A DNA stretch of 64,000 bases. Source: Siniperca chuatsi. Taxonomy: Eukaryota > Chordata > Actinopteri > Centrarchiformes > Sinipercidae. The stretch is taken from the NCBI RefSeq assembly GCF_020085105.1, contig NC_058055.1:6941322-7005321 (forward strand), in the 5' to 3' direction. Of the stretch, positions 12,401 to 25,125 are shown in pieces (within the stretch, counting starts at the first letter, position 1; each line of letters begins with the position of its first letter). Below the pieces are notes generated by a model that saw only the letters and a program-made list of their open reading frames with translations, was not told the origin of the DNA and did not search any database. The translations under genes were made by a program, and so were the position numbers.

Positions 12401-15400
12401 TATGTAAACTGGGTTCTTGCTGTAGTTGTGCCAAACCTGGCATGCTGCTAGTGGGGGATGCAAGTGTCCATCACTAAGCAATTGTTCTTGACTTCCCTTT
12501 TGGTGTTTATTTCTTTACTTGGGGAAATAAAGCTTTTATGGTCAGTATTTTCCAACAGCAATATTCCCACTTATAGCAGACCAGATAAAACAATGATGAA
12601 AGGGAGAAATGCATTCAAATGTAATAGGTTGACATGGAGAAAGCGGAGTGGAGAGTTGTGGCTGCAGTATTGTTTTGTTGTCTGTGAGACTATAGAGTAG
12701 GCAGTGGGGGAGCAGCGAGCTGAACGGAGACGTGTGGTCACCATGGGCTCTGTGCAGGAATGGAGACGACAGGGCCGCATCCAAGTAGCAGCAACACAGC
12801 TTCTCATTAACTCTTGTGAAACCCTTTAAGACCAGTGGAAGAAGCTTTTATTTTGCCGAAAGAGAAATGTCTTCACAGTTCACACAGTGTATTGTTTGAG
12901 GTTATAAAAGGTTTAAAAGTGGCCTCTGTGCATAGGGCAGTGCAGTCCAAAAGTGTGCCATTGAGAGCCGTATGTATGCACATTTTCATTACAACCAAGC
13001 ACTGCAGAATTAGATTTCAGTGGTGAGATCACCATCAGACGAATACAACTATATGCATGTTTGTATATATTTATATTTATTTGCTAACCTTGATTTCACA
13101 AAAGAAACTTATTGAGTTGTAATGAAATGTAGAACAGCATTTGCTATCTGAATCTCCCATAACCTGGTTACTAATATGAGTGTCATTAAGTGCATGTCTA
13201 CACCTTGTAAATATGAGGTAACCATAAGTAGCATTTCTATGTTTTTGCATTATCTACAGGGCAGGGCTGGTGTAGAGGAGATTAGTGTCAGTGCCGTTGC
13301 TCTGGGGGAGGGGAGGTTGGGGTGGGGTGGGGTCTGTCACATAATTCAATGGTCGCCTATGCATCTATTGATTCCTGGAAAGTATAGTTTGTGTCGTACT
13401 GTATGCAGGCCGACAAGAAATATCAAAACCTAATTCTTCGTGTTCGTATAAAAAAATTCATCATGAATAAATGGATGTGGCTTTTTATATCAAGACCCAG
13501 AAAGAAGGGCCACAATTTCAGCTGGTGTCCCTTCACTGGTCAATAAAATTGTATATCTATGTCTCTGAATGATTCAGTGTTTTAAACAGGCATTCATTTA
13601 AAATGTGCTTTTTACAGGGCAGAATTACTTCTATCCTTACTGCAAGTAGTCACATTTGTTTTGACCAAGGCTAAATGCAGAAAGAACATCCGCTTCTAGA
13701 TAATAAATATATCTATTTGTTTTGTAAGACCGATACAGTGAAACTGACATTTCCTGGGTGCTTTGAGGCGACCCATGATAGAGGCATCTGTCAAAATTCA
13801 AAGCTTTGGCTGCTGAAATTTTAGATCAGATAAATTTAGCAATCATAATTTCTGGGTTTTTAGTGCTAAACAGATTTGTGGGTGGCATACAGAGAGCCTG
13901 TGTTAGCAAGAGATTGGGAAGAGATTCTTTATAAAATATGTCCAAAGACGATTGTGCTCAGCTGTCAGCAATAAAGGAAAACAGTCTGGGATAAGAAAAC
14001 TCAGGTGATTTGTTTGGGTTTTTTTTTTTTAAATCTGGACTGTCACTGCTGATGGCCTTTTGAGCTAATGACATTTGAATGCATTAGTTATATTCAGTTT
14101 CTTGTCTTTGCCTGTTTTAACACTTTGTCAAAGCTGACCAACACACTTTTTTTCAGTGGGCTTGTATCAAACTGGCTCCTGATTGCAGCTCTGCACAAGC
14201 AGTAGTTTCTACACTTTTTTTTTTTTTTACTAGCCTAAGCATCTTGTATTTGAGTGAGTAAATTCTAAATTAAAACTGGAAGCCCTGGGCAGATGAGCCA
14301 GAACGTCAGTTTAAGACCTTGGCTGACCAGCTTCGATTTGGTGCCCATTCTGAAGGAGGTAAAAGGTGCTCAGTCATGCTTCAGAAGCTGAGGTGACACA
14401 ATAAAAGTGTCTCTCTCTCTGCAAATCTGAGGCTGTCTCAACCACCTCCTGCAGGTTGTGTCTGGACAGCCCGTCCCGTTATTTCACAGTGAATAGATTT
14501 CACTCCAGAAAGGATTTGAAGTGGGTCAGGTCAGACAGCTTTACTCTCTTTGTCTCACACCCTCTGCCTCACTTTGTGTTTCTGTCTCTCTTTTTGTCTG
14601 TGTCCTGATTCTTCTTTATATATTTTTCTATTTCTTCATGCTTTTTGTAATTTTAGTGAAATGTGTGATGTGCAAACCCACTGCAGTATTGCAAAGCCCC
14701 ATTTAGATTATGTACATTAAATACAGTATCTATGAATAGTCCAATCATTATGTTTTAACATTGTGCTTTTTGCTGTATCACTTGTCATCGGCTGTGAGAG
14801 AAATCACAGCACTGCTGTCTTCACCTGCACAGTTGCTATTTGAGTTCCCATGTCAATTTTCTCCTGAGCTCATCGAGTTACCTCATGGCTTCTTCAGCTC
14901 ACAAGCTTTTGTCTTACCCATGCAGAACGCTTTTCCACTGACTATACATTTTCCACTTGAGCTGTGAGCTGACAAAGACTTAACTAATAATCCATCATGT
15001 TTCCATGGATTCTGCCCCCAAGAGAAGCAACATTCTCACCAACACAACAAATAATAGCATTTCCTTTTATATATGAATTCTCCCAAAGTAGCAGTCTAGA
15101 TTGTTTCGAGGATATCTATGACATATGGGTACGTAGACACAGATTTATGTAATAAGGGTAGGTGATGCTGATAAGCAGGTAGAATCAGATATTAAGATCT
15201 CAATTCTATTCGTCTATTCTGACTGTACTCTACTGAAATCTGTTGAGATATACTCACTACTTTGTCAGTAACTCTAGCAAAGAGGTTTTCTTACTGCAAT
15301 ACAGTATTACTGTAATACAACCAGTATTACTTGCATATTAATGAAAAAACACTTAAGTCAGTCAAACATCTTCTCACCGCTGTATAAATTATTTAAAGCT

Positions 15401-18400
15401 CTTATATCAGGAGTGTTTTTAATTACTTATGCTAGATCACTGGGGTCTCATACAGTCAGTGGTCTAGACAACTCAGTGACCCCTATGAGCCATTCTCCCT
15501 AGACCACGACTGTGTTGTCCTCTGTGCTTATTATCTTTCAAGGTGTAAGGTTTACTGGCATTGACATTCCCTCCCCAGGCCTCCTGCTCTGATAGGTGGG
15601 ACGCTTCCTGTCCTGTCCTGTCCTGTCCTGTTGAAGACTTGCTAGAAAGCTCTTCTCTGCATGTACAGTCTGTGAGATTGTGTGTGGATTTAAATGAGGA
15701 GGCCTAATGTGAGAGGGAGGAAGACATCATGTAAACGCTAAGTGCAACTGCAGAAGCCTGCCAGCACTTGTAATTGAATGTATATTTGTAGCAGAGTGAG
15801 CAGAGTGCAAAAGAAAGCACTTTGTGGTGAAAGGATTTCATGAATCCACAACACAAACACAGAGACAACTTGAGTTCAGCAAGTTCAGTATTTCCCAAAA
15901 TGGGGAGGGGTTGACGAGAAAGAATGCAAATTGGATTGTTTTCGCTTCAACAGCAGCCAAATTGGATTTGTTGCTGGGTGTTTGTTTGATATTGGAAACA
16001 TTTTATGGCTGCTCTAAGCTCACATGCTGAATAGACTAAGCTCAGGCTGGCCCTGTTTGAAAGGTTTTCATTTTGGACGCGTCAGATCAACACTGTCTCC
16101 ATGAGACTCTCCTATGTCTGTTTTTGTTGGCTCAGGTTATCATAAACTTAGCATGCATAATAATGTGTCTCATAGCTAGTACCAGGGCCACCCTCAGAGG
16201 TATGGTGGGTGTGGTGAGAACAAAGTTGTTGTACCGATGGCCGGCATCAGGTGCAGGAATAACCCATCACATGAGATGGAGGAGGCACGTGATGCATGCT
16301 GGTTCATTAGAAGGAAGCTTCACCCCTCAGCATGTTTCAACTACAAACAAGAGAACCAGAGCACCATTTGTTATTAATATATGAATAAAGACTGCTCTTT
16401 GTAGTTAATCTAGTACTGATGTGTTGCTGACAGAAATGCCATCCTCGCCCTGTTTACTTTCTTATTTAGAATAAAGATCTGCTTTTGCCTGTTTTTTTTT
16501 TTTTTTATCACTTTGTTTGGGAAAATGAAATGCCACCACACTGGTTACACCAGTCTGTTGCACAACACCTGGCTGCCTGCTCTGTCTTTAGTCTGTCAGG
16601 GTTGTAAAAGCCTTTTTCATTGGTGCCAGATACTCATACAAAACATCAGTTGTCATGCACTTGTAATGTTTTTTAACTTACTCATCAACAGGCACGGCAT
16701 TTACATTTAAAGTTATTTACACTTAGGCTAATGCTTGTGAAATTATTTATAAGTGTTGCTAGGCTTCCTAAATTGTCCCATGGTTATTTCTTGATTGGAA
16801 CTCCCTAGAAAAGCCTGAGTCTGTCAATGAGTGGAGTTATTTTTTCTTATCTCCTTGTCTTGATGAGACTATCCTAAAGGACTGTAAAACCCTGTTCAAC
16901 CTTTAAACCTTTTGGTGGCAGTCTTTCGGTGTGTGTTCTTCCTTGCTGCAATCCTATTATACAGCCTGCTGTCACCTTTGACCCCACACTTGGTACAATT
17001 GTGCTCAGGCAACACTTGAAAGAGTCTAATTGTATGTCACACAATAGTAGTTCAGCTGGATAATGAGTGGTAGGGCTTAGCAGAATGAACTGGATGCATT
17101 CCTCAGAGACCTTCTTGTTAATGTCAATATCAATAAATGAAGACTAAATTTCTCTTTTCTCTTATGGTTTTTGTTTGGTTTTTTTGTGGAGTAGCTCCTA
17201 GTGAATGTTCATATTTCCAAACACAGTTTTGGTTCTCTCCTTCATGGCTTTAGGGGGACGAGTTGCTTATATTTCAGTGGGTGGATTTTCCCTTGAAGCT
17301 ACTCTTCTTATAGAGTAAAACATACTGAAATCTGAATGTATTTTGATCAGCTTTAATGCGGTATGCTTCATATTTTGTTTTCTCTCTCACTCTCCTTCTG
17401 TTTCACTTTCTGGCTGCCAACCCTCCCTCTCTTCCTCCCTCCTTCTGCACACTTTTTGTGATCACTGGACAACAGTCTCAGTAATGAGGATGAAAATGCA
17501 TTATGACAGGCAAAATTGTTTTGTGTGTCACAGGTTCTTAAGAGACGGGACAGGGAGGATTAAGACGGAAGGGGTTACTGGCTGAATTATGACTGCATTA
17601 CATTTTTTTTTTTTTTAACTGCCTACCAGTCTTTTCAGAGAATAAGATGAGGCACAGTGGTCTATAACACAATCCCTCATTTGTCTGGGAGACCTGAGTC
17701 AACCTGAGACAAATCTAATTTCTCAGCTCTGTCTGCACATGGCTGCTGCCTTGTGCTATTGATCTTGCTCACTACTTAAAGCTTGTCTGCCTTTAGCACT
17801 TTGGCATCTTTATTTTTATCTCTTTCCTCTTCTCTAGCGAGTTGTTTTGCTGATCCATTTACACCAGTTCCACGTGAGTGGGTGAATGATTGATGAACAT
17901 GGTGTGGGACAATGCATTGTAGACCTTATGTAACAGCCCCCTGCAGGGGTTACAGGCCATGAATGTGACCATGTAGGCATGTATGTGTGTGGGTGTATGT
18001 ACACACATTACTGTAACATGTAAAGGCTTTATGACCTGTTGTAACATTATTTGTCTTTTGAATTTTAGGCATAAGTATTTTTATTTTTTAATATTGGTCT
18101 TATCCAGACTGTCATGGTAATAGCAAATAGTGATTTTATGAGTTACAGAGCTCTGTGTACGCATGTGCAATCTTCTATAACTGCCCAAGAACAAAACCAT
18201 ATGAAAGTAACTGATAATACAGGTGATATGAAAATAGGTTTGTACATGTAAAACATTTAGAAAACATAAATGTAAATATTGTCCAAAGAAAAACACACAA
18301 GATGGAGAAAAAAAAGAGTACACCAAGTAGTTCAGACCGTGAATGCTGCATTGAGCGAATTACATAATGTCATGAGTTGTTTACATTTTAGTTTATTGGA

Positions 18401-21400
18401 TTCTGATGCTACATTTGATTGTTTTAGGCGTGTCCTGTTCACCTCCAGTACACCGTGCCCTCAAACATACTTGGTTTCAGTTTTATTTTGTGTTTCCCTA
18501 AGGCTCATTTAGCAGCACTGCTGAGTGTGAGTCATTGAGATATGTTCAGTGGTTTTCTCACACTAATATTTCATCCTTGTCTTTTAAAAGTGTGGTGCCA
18601 AACACGCTTAACCTGCAGATATCCAGTTTCAGTTTGGATCGTGATGAATGAATCATGTGTAGAGTGCATTTGCCAACTGTGTTGCGGCTGCATTTTCAAG
18701 CCTGATTGCTTATCTGTCAGACAGCGTGCTGTAGTGCCATTGCTGTAGGCGTGGCCAGTATGAGGGCTGGTACTGGCCATGGCAGTACAGCTGGTGCCAG
18801 AACTCACCCACACCCACACACGCACACACACGTAGAGATTCACAGCCTGAGACTTCCTGTAGTTGGACCATGATCACAGCCTGTTTGCTCTGCTGCTCCC
18901 ACTTAAACCTCAGTAACACAACTAATTCTGCCCCTCTAACAAAAGACTGGCCTGGCGTCCCCTTTTACGTTAACCTCCTTTCTGAATAAAGAAGAGACTC
19001 TCCAGCAGTCTGTCTGCTTGCCCCTTCCTACCTGAGAACCTGTCCCTCCAGGGATTAAGGCGAGTGTGAAGTGAAGATCTTTGGTCTAAAGGCAGTTCAG
19101 ATACTTAACTAAAGGCATTACTGCAGCTGAACAGACCAGTGATCACAGCTTCACGTTAAAGTTAATGGACAAAAGGTAGTGGTTCACCTGTCTACAGCAC
19201 AGGCAAAAGAGTTGGTTGTAGTTTTACAGATGAGACACGTTTTCAGTGTTTTTAGCATTTTGACAGCTTTATTTGGATAATGCCTTCTCTCTGGATAAGC
19301 CCAGTTAAACAGCTTAAAATAAGAGCAGGGAAAACTGCACACTCCCAAGTGTGAGAAAGGGTGCATTCACCCTATTACGCATTTTGTTAGAAAAAAGCCA
19401 AAATGATCCCTCAATCCAATTTTATACTGATTATAAAAATCAGATTTCACAAGTATACTACGTTTCCTTGAGGAGCGGCTGCAGTGGCTGCAAGGAAGGA
19501 AGTGTGATTATGTCTTTATTTGTGCGAGTCTATTAACTGTGTGCCTGGCCAGGACTGCCAGAACCAGTTCCACCCTCTGAGATGCTCTTGCCCAGGTAGA
19601 TATCATCATTTTGTTGTGAATCACATGGCAAGGTTTTGTCTATTTCAGTTTGTGATTGCCCACATTACTCACAATGCTTTTTTGGAATGAATTTGTTGCT
19701 TTCAACTAAAGATAGGCATATGTACACATAAATCCTGACCTTTTTTTTATATTTAGCTTGCTTGAGTTTGGGGGTGGTTACATGGTCCTGGTCACACCCT
19801 CAACATATCACGTGGCTGCTCTGAATTCTGGTGTGTTATCATTACACATTGTGCAAAAGTTAGTATCTTGTGCTTTGATGGATTTTGTCTTGCATGGTTG
19901 GACAACAGTACAAAGTGATAAATCTAAAAATAAGCCCTTGCTGTTTCCTTATGTGGGACTGACTAACCCTAACCCATGTGTTGCAAATGAGTGCGTGTGA
20001 AAACTAGCTAGCAAGCAAGCAGAGAAGTTGAAGTGGTTACCTAGTGTTAAAAGTAATAAATAAATGGTTGAAGCGTCCAGCTTCTTTCACTCCAACTGGT
20101 AGTAGTACGTATACAAACTTGACCAAAACAAACTTAAATATTTAAAATTCAGTTCAATGGAAAAATTATTATAACAATAGCCACTTCTATATATAACTAA
20201 TACCGGTACTGTTAAATGACCATTTTATCGTCCATTCATAAGAACATATTTGGAACATGACAGGTGGTGTCAATTAAAGGGCACTTGAGTTAATCTGAGA
20301 CGGCTGTGGGGCTACATCAGACAAAAAAGGTTAGGAACCACTGGTTTAGATCACTGAAGAAAAAAAACACACTATCAGGGTCGATTGTAGCTGCACTGGA
20401 AATATCTGTATCGAATAGGACTCACACACCAAAATATACACAGTAGCTTTTGTAAGGTGTTAAAAGTTTGTAGGTGGTCGACTTTCTAAACATTAAATTT
20501 TTTTGGCTGCACAGATGCTCACACAGGCAGAGTGTTACACAGTATTGGCATCATCTTTGTCTACCACCAGCCCCGCCCTTGTCACCCACGCCCCCTCCTG
20601 TCTGACTGGCACCCAGAGCGAGACATCAGGTGACTGGTGCAGCTGTGCCTGGCAGGGGGATCTGTGTCAGTTTGTATCAAACCCCACAGTGGTGGACTGC
20701 CAGCTGACCTGGTTGGAGTGTAGCCTGCTCAGCCTGCAGCTAGCTCAGCCCAGCAGTATCCCAAAGGAAGAGGCATCCCATCAGTGCAAAGCTTGCTTCT
20801 TCTCATACATGATGATTATGATTATTATGATTTGGATTTTGGTAGAAAGTGGAATTTCAATTAATATGCTTTTTATTATCAGGTAAGGAACATACTCAGA
20901 CTGGAGTTTTTTGGCTACACTGGTGCTGTCAGGTTACCTCTGGCCCTCAGCTAATGTGTTGGTGTTGATTTTATGGTTGCACGTTCTCCTTGCTTTCTTT
21001 CTGTCTAAGTGGGTAGGGTGTTTATCATGGGAGTCTATCTTAAATATGGTGCTGCAGGTGAATCATTTCTAGCTTTTACCAAACAGTCCTGATAATCAGT
21101 TTATGGCCACTTATATGGCAACTTATATTGTTTAAAATGTTGTGTTTATTATCCTCTAACAAATGTATGTTGTTAAATTGGATCTGATTTGTGTTTTTCA
21201 GAAGCTGGCAGCAGAATGTCAGAGTGCAGGCTACAGTGGCACACTGATCCCTTACAAGTGTGACCTGTCCAACGAGGAAGAGATCCTATCCATGTTTTCA
21301 GCAATCAAAACACTGCACAAGGGCGTGGACGTATGCATCAACAATGCTGGGCTGGCCCACAATGAGCCCTTGCTCAGCGGAAAGACAGAGGGCTGGAGGA

Positions 21401-21628
21401 ACATGATTGACGTGGGTGGATCACAGACACACAAATATAAATGCTTAGGCTAAAACAAGCTGGAGAGCAACTTAGTATTTATTTAGAATAGAGGCAGTTA
21501 GAATTATCCCCTTCCGTTTGTTATATTGATTTTATGGTTGCTGCAAACAGAAAAGCAGAGAGAGGAGCTGAAATGGTTGCCCAGTGTGAGTGGAAGTCTT
21601 GTGTTTGTAGAGCTTGTGTTGTTCAAAG

Positions 21629-21660
<32 letters not shown>

Positions 21661-23370
21661 TGATCCCCTCCCCTTACAGAGGCTACTTCATTGGCTCTGA
21701 GGAGAAGCCCTGGCACAGCAAAAGCCCACTAATGAAAGCCAGCACTATTTCTCTTGTTGGGACATTCTGATTCATTGAGCTCTTGACCACCGAAGACCCC
21801 CTCCTCTAAAGTCTCCAGAGTCCTGCATTCATAACGTTCGTCCATCTGTTGTCATGGCAGCCCACGTGAATGTGTACAGCAGTGTATTTTTAGCCTGTGT
21901 TTAATCTGTATGCTGACCTTGTTTGGTCACTTCCCCCTATCTTGCCACCACGTTGGCTTTAACCTGCCGTCTATCAATGTCACAATGGGAGCAGCTTAGA
22001 GGCCACAAGCTGGACAGGAACAGCAGGTTCAGATGGTCTAACACAGTGACCCAGTGAACATCAGTCAGCTGAACTGATATAGTTTCATCACGTGGCAGTC
22101 TTAAATGTGATTTAGCAATAAATCACAATTAATTTCTGCAAATGATGTCAATTTAATAGTTTTTTTCACACAACATGAATTTGGCTTCTTGCCTTATTTG
22201 AATACAGTGGATATGTAGATTGATAGAAACATACATTGGCAGATACATAAATGGTTTCAGCTGTTGTCTTCACCTGCAGGTGAATGTTTTAGCCTTGTCT
22301 ATCTGCACCCGTGAGGCATACAAATCAATGAAGGAAAGGAATGTGGACGATGGCCACATCATCAATATTAACAGGTAAGCTATACAGATAATCTATATAG
22401 ATTAATCTGAAAATACCTCAGCCAGTTTGTTTAAGGAGATTTCAGTCTGGCAGGCATTAAGAGACACTGTATATGATATTAAACCATACAAATAAACTTA
22501 ACTTGTGAGAAATCTTGCTGTATAAGTGAGCAAGTAGAGGCATTTAAAATGACATGAAAAGTAAATCAGAGACTGTAGGAATTAGGAATTTATTACCTTA
22601 ATCTGGGTTTGAATCAATCTCTCTTCTTCTACCTGTTACAGTATGGGTGGGCACCGAGTGGTGCCAAGTGCTGATGAGCATTTCTACTGTGCCACTAAAT
22701 ACGCTGTGACTGCTTTGACTGAGGGGATACGGCAAGAGCTTCGAGAAGCAAACACCCACATCAGAGCCACAGTAAGTTAGTTGTCACCCTCCGAGTGTGC
22801 AGGTTCTTGTTTGGCATGTGCTATTACTCACATATTGGATCACATAAATAACTCCACATACAGTATGCCCTAACTTTAAAATGAGTTTGGGAAAGCAAGT
22901 TTTGTCTGTGTATGTACCGGTGTGGAAACGGCAAGCAGTTAAGTTCTCATGCATTTCCCTCCCCTGCAGTGTATATCTCCTGGAATAGTGGAGACTGAGT
23001 TTGCCTTTCGCCACCACAACAGTGATCCAGAGAAAGCAGCTGCAGTGTATGAGAGTATGAAAGTAAGAGTGCGCGTTTGACTGACAGTCAACAGATGTAT
23101 TTCACAAAGAGAAAATACCTGAGTGCTGTTGCATCAATAATACCTCTTTTCTCCACTTTTCAGTGTTTGAAAGCAGAAGACATAGCCAGTGCAGTCACAT
23201 TTGTCCTCAGTGCCCCTCCTCATGTCCAGGTATCTCTTTCATTCTCTCTCTAGCTTTTATACCACCAAATGCATGATTGTTGAACGGTGCTTGGTTTCTG
23301 TATTGATCTTCCTTATTTGTGTCATCAGATTGGAGATGTGCAGATGAGGCCAGTAGAGCAGGTATCATAG
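9440..23370 (+). CDS. dhrs11: Dehydrogenase/reductase SDR family member 11 (complete, 7 coding exons)
   Basis: Coding exons: 9440-9571, 21202-21411, 22280-22374, 22642-22771, 22970-23062, 23164-23229, 23329-23370. Together they give 768 nt, 255 residues (human about 260). It is a classical short-chain dehydrogenase. The NAD(P)-binding TGxxxGIG motif is TGASVGIG at residues 12-19, the NNAG motif is at 91-94, and the likely catalytic tetrad is Asn116, Ser146, Tyr161 and Lys165 (YCATK). The C-terminus reads IGDVQMRPVEQVS, close to the mammalian end. Human DHRS11 is reported as an NADPH-dependent 3(17)-ketosteroid reductase; the substrate in fish is not shown by the sequence. The start ATG gives MERWKGRVALVTGAS, the usual Rossmann first strand. 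The first intron (9572-21201) makes up most of the gene. It lies directly after ggnbp2, as in human 17q12, and tail to tail with the SLC6 gene. Confidence 0.96.
15607..15631. repeat. (CCTGT)5 microsatellite
   Basis: Five exact tandem copies of CCTGT in dhrs11 intron 1. No function inferred. Confidence 0.9.
18735..18784. repeat. Interrupted palindrome / potential hairpin
   Basis: TGCCAT (18735-18740), then GGCCAGTA (18753-18760), a 10-nt spacer, TACTGGCC (18771-18778) and ATGGCA (18779-18784). The inner 8-bp arms are perfectly complementary. The outer 6-bp arms also pair, leaving a 12-nt bulge on the left side. It is in dhrs11 intron 1, close to a short CA-rich tract. Confidence 0.6.
21633..21660. 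repeat. (CA)n microsatellite
   Basis: About 14 uninterrupted CA units in dhrs11 intron 2. The open frames that run through it are artefacts. Confidence 0.95.
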
Positions 23371-23860
23371 CAGTGAAACAGGAAGCTGCAGGAGAAGACC
23401 GACAGCAGCCATGGTGACTCCTTAGCGGCCTCTGCTGGGCAAGGAGGGTGGGGGTGGGAGGGTGATAAAACAAATCAACTACAGCTGTGTTGGATCTGCA
23501 GGGAAGTGGTCAAAGAGGGCTGGAGCCTTAAGGAGGCTGTGCAAGGAAATAAAGGGGGTGGACTTTATAAACCACTACGAAAATACTACTGAATGCAGCA
23601 ACCTGGTATTTGTGAATTGCTGAGCCCGGTCCTCAACTGAGCTGACTCCAAACTATAGTAGGAACAAATAACAAAGGAGGGAGTTGCTGCTGTGCTGTGT
23701 GGTCATCTGCATGACCATCACTTCAGAGGGAAGAGTATGCCATTGATTGCACATGTTTTTTGTTTTGTTTTTGTAGGTCATGTGACATATCTTTTTGAAA
23801 TTAAATGGAAAGAGTAATTGCTGTTTATAAGAATGACCTTTTTTTTGTTTAAATTTTTTT

Positions 23861-23866
23861 AATAAA
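23861..23866 (+). terminator. dhrs11 polyadenylation signal
   Basis: AATAAA about 490 bp after the dhrs11 stop codon, in an AT-rich stretch preceded by T-runs. It is the first such hexamer downstream of the stop that I found. Confidence 0.6.
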
Positions 23867-23870
23867 TATT

Positions 23871-25125
23871 TTAACTTTTGATTATAGATAGATGTGGTCT
23901 CATACTCACTAACCATAGACAATACTGTCGTACTCACTGTAACTAACTGTCAACAGTCCTGTCCATCCTTTTACCTTTACTCACCGTATGTTTTCACAAA
24001 CACATTCAGTTTTCCCTTGTTTGGATCTATCCAGTTTTCAACCCCATATAAGGAACCAGGAAAAGTATAAATGAGAGATGCCCTTGTCTATTAAGCAGAA
24101 GAGTTTCTACAATCCACCTTTTTGCCTGTGTAATTTCAGTTGTTCTGCACTTTGGATTAATTTATGAGGAATTATAATAAGGAAACACTGGAAACTTATG
24201 TAGGGGAAGAAACTAACTCCATGCACATGTATACCCTATAAATGTGTATCGTCAGTTGAAATTTCTCCTTAAATGAATAAATAAAACGGATTGCCCAGAA
24301 GTAAGTTATGGTTTGTGTTGTGTTCACCAGACAGACCTTTATGGTCACTTTGTCATTGCAGAAACAAGACACAAGCTGTGGACTTTGTGACAGGTTTTTA
24401 TTACACCTTACATGACATGACATAGAGTTGCATGACCCATGTACTCCTGTCAACCACCAGTGTATATCATTTTTATCAACAGTGCCCTGTTGCATTTGAC
24501 CTAATAAATAAGTCAGCCACAATGAATTGGTCCACAATGGTTTATGTTTTTAAGGGAAATGGTTCAATACAAAAGTTCAGCTGTATGAACTGTGAATGTT
24601 AAATAGTGGCGTTACTTCAACACTCATAATTGCATCAACGGACATGGCCAAGAGATGGCACCCTTAGCTAAGTAAAAACCACAAATAAGAGCAGGGAAAT
24701 GTGTGTGAAGTCCTGAGCACCGCTCCGTTGTCCTTTGGAGCTCTGTCACAACAGGGGAAGTGTTGGCCAGATATTAAAAATGTACACAGCAATAACATGT
24801 TCTAAACACTGTCTTTCCACAACATCTTATCACATTAAAAATGAGCAAAACTGTTAACAGAAGTTCAACAAAATCTCAAATTATAACAGGCTCACAAAAA
24901 TGGCCAATTTAATATATCTGCATGGCAGATATGCAGCAACACATTTTTACAATTCACAATGTAAATAATTCTTCTAGTATACTTCTGTGTGACTTTCTTA
25001 CCAGACATTTGTTTAAGATTTCAAACTAATGGCAAACAATAACTTGTGATTAACTTGAGCTTATTAAAACTCTGCCACTCTTGGTGGCTAGGTGAACATC
25101 ATGATTATCAGGATTATCTGAGGTA
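23871..25125. other. dhrs11 / SLC6 tail-to-tail region, including the SLC6 3' UTR
   Basis: No gene is seen between the dhrs11 poly(A) signal and the SLC6 stop codon at 25126-25128. Read on the minus strand, AATAAA occurs at 24402-24397 and would give the transporter a 3' UTR of about 720 nt. The two transcript ends would then be about 0.5 kb apart. Confidence 0.5.
24397..24402 (-). terminator. Candidate polyadenylation signal of the SLC6 gene
   Basis: TTTATT on the plus strand, AATAAA on the minus strand, about 720 nt past the SLC6 stop codon. Other AT-rich hexamers are nearby, so the choice is tentative. Confidence 0.4.

Larger units (their letters stand above)
9572..21201 (+). other. dhrs11 intron 1 (11.6 kb), no internal gene recognised
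   Basis: The first 300 bp carry repeated TAACGTTA/AACGTTAA motifs (9670, 9728), typical of the sequence next to teleost promoters. The rest is AT-rich with scattered poly-T runs (for example 14218, 16490), a (CCTGT)5 run, an interrupted palindrome at 18735-18784, and a GC-richer island at about 20510-20770 with an unexplained 127-codon frame. The short frames scattered through the intron show no family motif and look like chance. Confidence 0.7.

Noticed and set aside
16073-16384. 103-codon frame in dhrs11 intron 1
   Set aside because: No similarity recognised, mixed composition, and no convincing exon boundaries.
24196-24537. 113-codon minus-strand frame
   Set aside because: It lies in the 3' flank of dhrs11/SLC6, has no recognisable motif and no codon-like composition.
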